From BS750m-G57 sp964392945 (GTDB taxonomy: Bacteria > Planctomycetota > Phycisphaerae > SM23-33), in NCBI GenBank assembly GCA_964392945.1, contig CAYMSH010000069.1:1-20140 (forward strand): 20,140 nt of DNA, given 5' to 3'. Positions 7,936-14,160 of the stretch are shown here, piece by piece (position 1 is the first letter of the stretch; each line of letters opens with the position of its first letter). A program made the translations under genes and the position numbers. The notes beneath the pieces were generated by a model. It did no database searches and had not been told where the DNA came from. It saw only the letters and a program-made list of their open reading frames with translations.

Positions 7936-9957
7936 TCACTGACCGGATTTGATGTATTCGCTGATATTCTTCAGATCGAGCCTGCGGGCCTCTCGGTTCA
8001 GGGCTATGCGTTTTTTCGCCCGCCTCATGGTGTCTTCGTTCCATGCGTTGGCTTCGAGGTAGTCTCCGCAATATGGCACAACCATATCGATCCACGCGGC
8101 CAGCATGTCCAACTCCTTGCGAGACAACTTTATGCGAGCCGGACATGGCGAGCGTTTCGGATCGTTCAGCAGCATCAGTTTGCTTCTCGTCGATCCCGCG
8201 TGCCGCGGTAAAAGCATCGTGGGTTCAGACGAATTATTGATCCAGTTGACGATCTCGTTGGCCCGGCCTCGTTCTTCGTGCAGTTCGCGGCGGCGGTCCG
8301 GCGTGCCGGTGAGCGTCAGGTACGATCTGGCCCAGTTGCGCTGGGAGCGTTTGTAGTGAATGGTTTCGCTGGTCAGCGGGTATTTGGCGGCCTTTCGGCC
8401 GGACTTGTGGCACTTTATGCAGTGCTTGTCGAGAATCGGCTGGATCCGTTTGGGGAAGCTAAATCCCTGCGGCGGTCCGTAGAACGGGGTGAGTTTTTGC
8501 GGGCCGGCTTTCATCGCCATGCGGGCTGTCTTGGGGATCTGGGGCGCTTCGTTCTTGTCCTCGTGGCAACCGACGCAGGAGAACGTCTCGCCGGGCATTA
8601 GCGTGGACCACGAACGCATCGTCTGGACCGCGCGATTCTCGGCGTCGAGCGCCTGGAAATAGATCGGCGTGCGGGCGGGGACCTCGAACATCGCAGAACC
8701 GTCGGCGTGAACCTTCGCGTCACCGAGGATCACCTTAACGTCCCAACTGCCCGTACCGACGGCGATCGGCGTGACGACCCCGGCGCTGCCCCCGGCGCCG
8801 CTGGTCCCGTTGGCCCCGACGTACATCTCGCGGAAGCGAAGCTCCACTACACGCAGCTTCTTGATCGTTCCGCGCTCTACGCCTTTAAGACCCGGTCCGT
8901 GATATATGTCCTGCATGAAATACACGCCTGTCTTCTTGCGGTAGTCCACCGTCGAGGGGCGCACCTTCGGGGCCTTCCGCACCATCACGGGTATCGCCTT
9001 GAGCGACGATATGCGATGATCCGCGGCGAGGATCTCCCGCCGCCCGTCAGTGGTCATATAGTACAGGTGGAACCGCACGTAGTTCTTCACGTCGTCCGGC
9101 ATGCGAGTGCCGTCTTTCTTTCGGCGGTGATACGCCAGCGGATCGTAACTGACCAGCAGCGACTTGGCGTCCAGCGGAAAAGGGTAGCAGAAATGCCCAC
9201 CGGTCTTGGCGTACATGTCGGTTCGCTCGTAGGCGGGTTTCTTGCCGAACGGGATTTCGATGAGTCCGGCGGTTCCCTGGCGCCCCTTTGACGGATCCAC
9301 CGAGACCAGCTTACCGCTCTGGGGGGTGTGGTGCCCGCCGATGAGGCACATGATCTTCGCAGTTTGCGGTATGCCCCGCGGATGGAAGAAGTTCGTGGGC
9401 TCGAACGTGTTGTTGCCGTAGTATTCGGTCTGGGCGGTTCCGTCGGGGTTCATCTGGAAGATCGCCTGGGTGTAGACCTGGCTGCGATCGTTGTAGTCCC
9501 ATCGCATGTAGACCACCCGGCCGTCATCCAGCACTGTCGGCGCCAGCGTGTGGACCTGATCGAACCCGATCCGCCGAGCGTACTTGCCGTCCTTGTCGCA
9601 TATGTGAAGGTTGCTCACGTCGGGACCGGCGCAATCGACAGTCTGCACGATCCGTGACGAGTTGAACATTATGTTCCCATCCGGCAGGTAGATCGGCTCG
9701 TAGCTGGCGCCGTGAGTGTCGTCGCCCGTGATGTGTCGAGTCTTGCCGCTGTCGAGATCCATCTCGTAGACGCTGTAATACCGATGCCCGTCGGTCTCCT
9801 TCCGCCAGGCGAACAGCAGGCGTTTGCCGCGCAGGATCGCGAATCGTGCCGCCGTTGTCGGTCTTGATAAGCGGCCGGATCTCACCCTTGTCCAGATCGA
9901 GACAAAACAGTCCGCCATACTTGTTGCCGGGCCAGCGGGTGTATTCGGTGTAGGCAA
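7936..9957 (-). CDS. 3' part of a frameshifted propeller/di-heme HzsA-like gene
   Basis: This open frame (673 codons from an internal ATG at 9957) holds most of a propeller/cytochrome protein, but its first 40 codons are out-of-frame filler. Homology-like sequence begins at ILRGKRLLFAWRKE, codon 41 (9837), continuing the protein whose N-terminus is read in another frame from 10540. Propeller motifs are EPIYLPDGNIMFNS and YMRWDYND. CVGCHEDKN (461-469) and CIKCH (513-517) are two c-heme sites, followed by AAWIDMVVPYCGDY (620-633). It lacks the C-terminal third CxxCH of its two tandem paralogues. No ribosome site is evident for 9957. As read, this is either a recent pseudogene, a sequencing or assembly error, or a recoded gene; see the junction entry. 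The intact protein would be about 870 aa. Confidence 0.75.
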   Translation of the reverse strand: MPTPNTPAGPATSMADCFVSIWTRVRSGRLSRPTTAARFAILRGKRLLFAWRKETDGHRYYSVYEMDLDSGKTRHITGDDTHGASYEPIYLPDGNIMFNSSRIVQTVDCAGPDVSNLHICDKDGKYARRIGFDQVHTLAPTVLDDGRVVYMRWDYNDRSQVYTQAIFQMNPDGTAQTEYYGNNTFEPTNFFHPRGIPQTAKIMCLIGGHHTPQSGKLVSVDPSKGRQGTAGLIEIPFGKKPAYERTDMYAKTGGHFCYPFPLDAKSLLVSYDPLAYHRRKKDGTRMPDDVKNYVRFHLYYMTTDGRREILAADHRISSLKAIPVMVRKAPKVRPSTVDYRKKTGVYFMQDIYHGPGLKGVERGTIKKLRVVELRFREMYVGANGTSGAGGSAGVVTPIAVGTGSWDVKVILGDAKVHADGSAMFEVPARTPIYFQALDAENRAVQTMRSWSTLMPGETFSCVGCHEDKNEAPQIPKTARMAMKAGPQKLTPFYGPPQGFSFPKRIQPILDKHCIKCHKSGRKAAKYPLTSETIHYKRSQRNWARSYLTLTGTPDRRRELHEERGRANEIVNWINNSSEPTMLLPRHAGSTRSKLMLLNDPKRSPCPARIKLSRKELDMLAAWIDMVVPYCGDYLEANAWNEDTMRRAKKRIALNREARRLDLKNISEYIKSGQ

Positions 9958-10540
9958 AGTTCATGTTCCCCATATTCTGGTGACGCACGAAAATGATCTT
10001 CCGCGTTCGGGCAAGCAGCGGCTTAAGTCGTTCGGCCCGGCGGAGCAAGCACGCCTTTTCGTACAACTGGAGCCAGCGAGCGTCGTCGGGCCCGGCATTG
10101 CTCCTTACCAACTGATTCAACTCGGCGATAAGCTCGCCGCGTGCCCGGCCGCACTCGCCAAGAACTCTTCCGACCAACTTCCGTTCCAGAGATGCGTCTC
10201 GCTGGGTCTTGAGATAGTCGGCATAATCGCCTTTGCCGTCGAGCCCCCCTTTCCACTGCTCGGGCTCCGGGGCGCCGTCCTGCATTAACCAGTCCGAGCG
10301 GACCGGAAAATCACGCAGAAACCGCCTGGCAAAAGCAGACCCCAACGCCAGATCAACAGTCTTCCCAGTCTTGCGGACCTTTGCCCTCGTATCGAGCATA
10401 GTTGCAGCCCACGTCGCCTGTTTGGCGTACGGGACATCCGACGGCTCCACGATCAAGGGAGTCCGATCGTGGTGATCGCCCAGCGCGCTCATAGCACACA
10501 CGCACACGATCAGAACTGGAAAATATGCCGCCTTGCTCAT
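9524..10540 (-). CDS. 5' part of the same frameshifted HzsA-like gene
   Basis: Starts at ATG 10540, overlapping the stop of the upstream gene by ATGA (10540-10537), a layout that favours translational coupling. The frame extends further upstream to 10597 but that would run into the upstream gene. Residues 1-21 are a signal peptide (MSKAAYFPVLIVCVCAMSALG). Residues about 30-180 are probably helical and charged, and match neither the F5/8C nor the LamG module of its paralogues. The propeller begins at about 181 (KIIFVRHQNMGNMNFAYTEY) and reads GLFCLDLDKGEIRPLI up to Asp235 (9838). Beyond this the frame is arginine-rich nonsense until the stop at 9524, while the other frame carries the expected continuation. 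So only 9838-10540 is genuine coding sequence in this frame. Confidence 0.75.
   Translation of the reverse strand: MSKAAYFPVLIVCVCAMSALGDHHDRTPLIVEPSDVPYAKQATWAATMLDTRAKVRKTGKTVDLALGSAFARRFLRDFPVRSDWLMQDGAPEPEQWKGGLDGKGDYADYLKTQRDASLERKLVGRVLGECGRARGELIAELNQLVRSNAGPDDARWLQLYEKACLLRRAERLKPLLARTRKIIFVRHQNMGNMNFAYTEYTRWPGNKYGGLFCLDLDKGEIRPLIKTDNGGTIRDPARQTPAVRLAEGDRRASVLQRLRDGSRQRQDSTHHGRRHSRRQLRADLPAGWEHNVQLVTDRADCRLRRSRREQPSHMRQGRQVRSADRVRSGPHAGADSAG
9830..9838 (-). other. frameshift junction (+1)
   Basis: On the minus strand the upstream frame reads ...CGC GAT CCT GCG CGG while the continuing protein is read as ATC CTG CGC GGC AAA, one base later. The octamer ATCCTGCG (9837-9830) sits exactly at the switch. 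Adding one more tandem copy would restore a frame reading RDPAILRGKRLLFAW, close to the usual 'RDP.....GK..LF' propeller-blade pattern. Loss of one 8-bp repeat copy is therefore an economical explanation; a one-base insertion elsewhere nearby would also fit. There is no classic slippery heptamer at the site. Confidence 0.6.
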
Positions 10541-12696
10541 TCTGCGGCCTTCTTCACTTCGGCAGATGGCTTGTTCAACGCCTCGGCCATCGCCCATCCG
10601 ATCAGGCAGTAATTCGCAACCGATCCGTTATAGTGGCAGAACCAGTGCTGACCAAGGCGAAGGAATTCATCGTTCAGTTCCTTCGTCGGCAGGTGGTTTT
10701 CCTCGGTGTCCTTAATACCGGCTTTGTACTTCTTGTTGTAGTATGCGTTGCTGATGACGCGGAGCTCCTGCAGGCGGACGTCCCAGTAGTCAAGCGTCGC
10801 AGCAAACGTCACGTTCTTGATCTTCGGATCGTCGCCGATGGCCTTCTGGATTCTGCGCAACTCCACTATCGATTCGGCCTCCCAGTCTCTGCCTTTGGCT
10901 TGGGCCTTTTTCGTCATTTCGTGTCCGCCGACGCCAAGCTCGCCAATAACCACCGGCATGTTCGCCGCGCCGAGGTCTTTGCGCAAATCGCGAATCATGG
11001 CGCTCAGATTGTGCTTGTATCGCCAAAGGACTTCCTTGCCCAGATGCTTGCCGTCCTGCTGGAAGTGCCATGCGCCGATATCGTTCCAACCCTGGAACCA
11101 CGCCATGCCGGCAATCTCGTAGCCCTGACCCTTGTACCCCGGCACGACATTCTTGATGTCGTCAAGCGTCTCCTTGATCTCGGAGACCATCTTGCGATAG
11201 TAAACCCCGGTCTGTCGCGTATCGCCCTGCTTCTTCCGATGAGCAAAGTATGCGGCCTCGGCGCCGGACGGCTTCCCAGCACTCGGAGAGCGGAAGTCGC
11301 AGATAACATCCTTACCGCCCCAGGCGGTCTTAATGAGCAGCACGGGCTCGTCATACATTTCGCCCATGATCGTACCGAACATCAGCTCCGGTCCGAGTTC
11401 GTGTTTCTCAGAGCCCCAGCCGACGGTAAGCGGCCCGCTGCGGACCTTCCGCTGCTCGGCCTTGTACGAAATAGTAACATCGTCGCGCACGACCCACTTG
11501 CCGTCAGGGCTTTTGAGTTTCTTGAGCAGATGCCCGTACTTCGGATGATTCCCCAGATGCGGAAGACTGCGGACCTGGCCGTGGCCTTCCATGTTCGACT
11601 GACCGGCCAGGATGAACACCTTGACCTTCTTTTCAGCGACAAGAGCAGGCGGCGACAGCGGCAGCCCAAGCCACGCCAGACCCACGTGACGCTTCATATG
11701 GCTAGTGCTGTTTCCGCCCGGGGCGTCGTAGAACAACGCTAACTTCTTGCCAACCTGAACAACGGACGGCAGGCCGATGCACTTCTTCGACCAACTGCAG
11801 TTCTTTCCGTCAAGGACGACGGCCTTGTTCTTCGGATCCCATTTGTTCAGATCCTTACTCCAGTACACCCAGATAGCATCGGTGTATTCGCCGCGATCGA
11901 TTCCGATATGGTTAGTGAACAGGAACCAGGTCTTGTTGCTCTTCTCGTAGTATATCGCCGAGTTCTCGATCTGCTCTTCGATCGGGACCATCGGCTTGGG
12001 ATCTACGGTCCACGGACCATCAAGGTTCTTCGTCCGGGCGATCCCCAGCGTGCGCTGGACGCACGGATTCCCCGGCTTGCGAGTTGTAGAGCTGAAGAAC
12101 TGGAGATACTCATCGCCGTGTTTGATCACCTGACCGGGACTGGCGGTTATCGAATAGTACGTGCCTGGCTTTGTTCGGAAGGGAACAACGTTCTTCTGCT
12201 TGATCCACGGCCCGGCCGGGCCTTTGGCTCTGGCCTTCAGCGTGAGATACGGGAATCCCGGGATCAGGTTCGGCGGCGCCGTTACGTTCGGCGTACCGAG
12301 ATAGAACATGTGCCACTGCTTGCCGTCGCGATAGGTCACGCCATAGCAAGCTCCCTTCGAGTCGTCTTCGCCCGGTTTCCCGAAATCCAAGACGGGGCCC
12401 TTCTTCTCCCACTTGAGGAGATCTTTGCTCACGGCCAGCGAAGTGAGCCACCCTTTCGGACCGGCCGCATCGTAGTGCATATAGTAAGTACGGCGATCTT
12501 CAAAGACCCATACGTCACGGGCGCCAAGCGTATCGCATTTGCCCGGCCCGTCGCCGTAGCGAAGCACGACGCCATGATCCGTTGCATCCATCCGCATCGT
12601 CGCCGCTGGTCGAGCGTCACGGTACTTGGGCGATGCGGCGACCGATACAGCCGCCGCCAGGATGAACACCGTTGAAACTATAATTCTCTTCGCCAT
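10537..12696 (-). CDS. secreted glycosidase-like (GH43-type propeller) + SASA/CE6-type esterase fusion
   Basis: A 719-aa protein. Residues 1-21 are a signal peptide. Residues about 40-345 look like a five-bladed-propeller glycoside hydrolase of the GH43/GH32-like kind (GARDVWVFEDRRTYYMHYDA at 58-77; SKDLLKWEKKGPVLDF; NSAIYYEKSNKTWFLFTNH). Residues about 357-705 are a SASA/carbohydrate-esterase-6 type SGNH hydrolase: VFILAGQSNMEGHG with the nucleophile Ser367, GMAWFQGWND (530-539), and HYNGS with the likely catalytic His688. Expected role: removing acetyl groups from, and cleaving, a polysaccharide outside the cytoplasm; the exact sugar is not predictable. The longer frame opens at 12765, but ATG 12696 has AGAAGGA just upstream and begins the signal peptide. 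Its stop overlaps the next gene's start (ATGA), tying it to the HzsA-like genes. Confidence 0.88.
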   Translation of the reverse strand: MAKRIIVSTVFILAAAVSVAASPKYRDARPAATMRMDATDHGVVLRYGDGPGKCDTLGARDVWVFEDRRTYYMHYDAAGPKGWLTSLAVSKDLLKWEKKGPVLDFGKPGEDDSKGACYGVTYRDGKQWHMFYLGTPNVTAPPNLIPGFPYLTLKARAKGPAGPWIKQKNVVPFRTKPGTYYSITASPGQVIKHGDEYLQFFSSTTRKPGNPCVQRTLGIARTKNLDGPWTVDPKPMVPIEEQIENSAIYYEKSNKTWFLFTNHIGIDRGEYTDAIWVYWSKDLNKWDPKNKAVVLDGKNCSWSKKCIGLPSVVQVGKKLALFYDAPGGNSTSHMKRHVGLAWLGLPLSPPALVAEKKVKVFILAGQSNMEGHGQVRSLPHLGNHPKYGHLLKKLKSPDGKWVVRDDVTISYKAEQRKVRSGPLTVGWGSEKHELGPELMFGTIMGEMYDEPVLLIKTAWGGKDVICDFRSPSAGKPSGAEAAYFAHRKKQGDTRQTGVYYRKMVSEIKETLDDIKNVVPGYKGQGYEIAGMAWFQGWNDIGAWHFQQDGKHLGKEVLWRYKHNLSAMIRDLRKDLGAANMPVVIGELGVGGHEMTKKAQAKGRDWEAESIVELRRIQKAIGDDPKIKNVTFAATLDYWDVRLQELRVISNAYYNKKYKAGIKDTEENHLPTKELNDEFLRLGQHWFCHYNGSVANYCLIGWAMAEALNKPSAEVKKAAE

Positions 12697-12794
12697 CTCG
12701 CAATTCCTTCTTCGTAGCAGACGTTTGGTGTCACCAACTCCGATCCGTTTGGGATCCGGGCACATGGTTTACATGTTCCCGAACCGCCATGCGT

Positions 12795-13961
12795 TCATTT
12801 CCGCGTCCGCGGGTGCGTCTTGTTCGACTTGGCTTTCTTCTTTTGCATCCGGTGATATTTGCTCTGCTGAACAGGGGATCGGACGAGCGTGTTCTTAGCC
12901 AACACAGCTTTCGGGCTGTTGGCCGCTAGGATGCCGCGACAGAAGGCGTCGCGAATGTAGCAACCGCTGATTTCGCCGCTGGCATTGAAAAAGGCCACCG
13001 CGTCGTCGCCGGACGCTATGAATCGGCAGTTCTTGACAATATTGCCGTTTGTCGGCGGATCATTGGGCTGGCCAATCTGCGGTCCGCCTCCGGGCGCAGC
13101 AAGGCAGGGAGTCTGACCGTTTATCGGCAGTGAACGGTCAGTAACACAATTGAGGAAACGAACCTTGTCAAAGCCGCCGCGAAAAACTCCCCGGGTCTTC
13201 TGTGTCCACTTCACCGATTCGAACAGGAAGTCCGATCCACCAAGGAACCAATAGGTCTGGCCGCCGTGTTTCGATTTGATGCCGATCAAGTCGCCTTTTG
13301 AATAGTTGGCCAGTTGGGTCTTCTTCTTCAGTTCGATCTTCCAACGCCGGTCTTTGATATGGATGGCCCGCGTCCATGGAATCTGATCGTTGTCTTTCTG
13401 TATTATTTGCGGGTCGGTCTTGCTGTTGGTATATCGGCGCAAGTATCGGCCCTGGCCGCTCAGCGGATTGAATATCTTCGCTGGTGTGGGAAAGCCCCTG
13501 TGGATATCAAGAACGACGGAGCCTGGAGTGGTCTGCACGACATTTCCCTGGCTTACAGTGTAGTCCTTGCGAGTCATGTGCATATGGGACATGGTTACGC
13601 GATATACGGAACGACCATAGATGGCGTGTTTGTTGTCGCTGAACACCAGCGTCGTCTTGCTGATGCCTTTGCCTTGCAGGATAAGCCGACCGTTCGGGCC
13701 GGGTTTGACCCCGCTTAGATCAATAGTACCTTTGCCTGAGCCTTTGTCCTCGAGGAAGAACGAGCCTTCGTCAAACTCCAGAACGACGACATCATCGGGC
13801 GATTTGCCAAAGTGGATCTTCGCTTCCCCAATCGCCCGTCGAATTCCTTTAGCGGAGACGCCGTATTTCGTACGAACATTCCACGTAACTGTTTCAGCAT
13901 GGGCAGTCGCGGCCACGAGGGCGACGAGCAACACTGCTATCTTCGGATATCTACTCAGCAT
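12795..13961 (-). CDS. secreted right-handed parallel beta-helix protein
   Basis: A 388-aa protein that opens the six-gene cluster. Residues 1-22 are a signal peptide (MLSRYPKIAVLLVALVAATAHA). The body has short repeating beta-coils with the look of pectin-lyase-fold proteins: VVLEFDEGSFFLED, LILQGKGISKTTLVF, FLFESVKW, VRFLNCVTD, NIVKNCRFIASGDDAVAFF (307-325), GEISGCYIRDAF. The SGDDA motif recalls catalytic aspartates of GH28/GH110-type helices, which suggests glycoside hydrolase or lyase activity, but I cannot assign a family. The last about 25 residues are very basic (QKKKAKSNKTHPRTRK). The helix ends abruptly after one coil past the GDD motif, so the protein may be shortened relative to relatives. 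GAGGAAT just upstream supports the start. The next gene's preferred start is about 98 nt downstream. Confidence 0.82.
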   Translation of the reverse strand: MLSRYPKIAVLLVALVAATAHAETVTWNVRTKYGVSAKGIRRAIGEAKIHFGKSPDDVVVLEFDEGSFFLEDKGSGKGTIDLSGVKPGPNGRLILQGKGISKTTLVFSDNKHAIYGRSVYRVTMSHMHMTRKDYTVSQGNVVQTTPGSVVLDIHRGFPTPAKIFNPLSGQGRYLRRYTNSKTDPQIIQKDNDQIPWTRAIHIKDRRWKIELKKKTQLANYSKGDLIGIKSKHGGQTYWFLGGSDFLFESVKWTQKTRGVFRGGFDKVRFLNCVTDRSLPINGQTPCLAAPGGGPQIGQPNDPPTNGNIVKNCRFIASGDDAVAFFNASGEISGCYIRDAFCRGILAANSPKAVLAKNTLVRSPVQQSKYHRMQKKKAKSNKTHPRTRK

Positions 13962-13963
13962 AG

Positions 13964-13996
13964 TTATTCCTCGAACGATTTGTCCAACATCAGCAT
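13964..13996 (-). other. possible 10-codon leader ORF
   Basis: Reads MLMLDKSFEE and stops 2 nt before the beta-helix start codon. A strong GGAGG (14003-13999) lies 2 nt before the first ATG and 8 nt before the second. It may be a leader peptide coupling translation into the operon, or chance: the GGAGG could simply be upstream purine-rich leader. Confidence 0.25.
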
Positions 13997-14017
13997 TACC
14001 TCCAGCCGCACATCTTA

Positions 14018-14046
14018 CTTATAAAGGCAGGCTCCGGCGACAACAA
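14018..14046 (-). promoter_or_regulatory. candidate sigma-70-type promoter of the six-gene cluster
   Basis: The minus strand shows TTGTTG (14046-14041), a 17-nt spacer, and TATAAG (14023-14018), 57 nt before the first start codon and just downstream of the groEL terminator. Position and spacing are ideal; the -35 matches 4 of 6 and the -10 matches 5 of 6 of the consensus. Confidence 0.5.
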
Positions 14047-14083
14047 GCACAAAGCCCAATCGTCCCGGCCGCCTGGGGGACAT

Positions 14084-14118
14084 AAAAAAAGCGGCGGGCC
14101 GATTTCTCGACCCGCCGC
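14084..14118 (-). terminator. intrinsic terminator of groES-groEL
   Basis: The minus strand reads GCGGCGGG, a 12-nt loop, CCCGCCGC, then seven T residues (14090-14084). This is a perfect 8-bp G+C-rich stem with a U-run, 43 nt after the groEL stop. It separates the chaperonin operon from the downstream cluster. Confidence 0.9.
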
Positions 14119-14160
14119 ATCGTTCCGTCGCCGGTTGATGAATAACCGGTTTCGTTTTTC

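Noticed and set aside
9838..9838. Programmed ribosomal frameshifting
   Set aside because: No slippery heptamer or downstream pseudoknot is obvious; loss of an 8-bp repeat explains the break better, though I cannot exclude recoding.
1..10540. Reading the array as an anammox hydrazine synthase locus
   Set aside because: No HzsB or HzsC gene is present, the proteins have carbohydrate-binding modules, and neighbours are glycan enzymes.
10525..12675. Long plus-strand open frames of 405 and 255 codons
   Set aside because: Antisense to the glycosidase/SASA fusion, which has a signal peptide, GQSNM motif and ribosome site.
12697..12765. Upstream start at 12765 for the glycosidase/esterase gene
   Set aside because: The 23 extra residues are arginine-rich and precede a normal signal peptide; a good ribosome site lies before ATG 12696.
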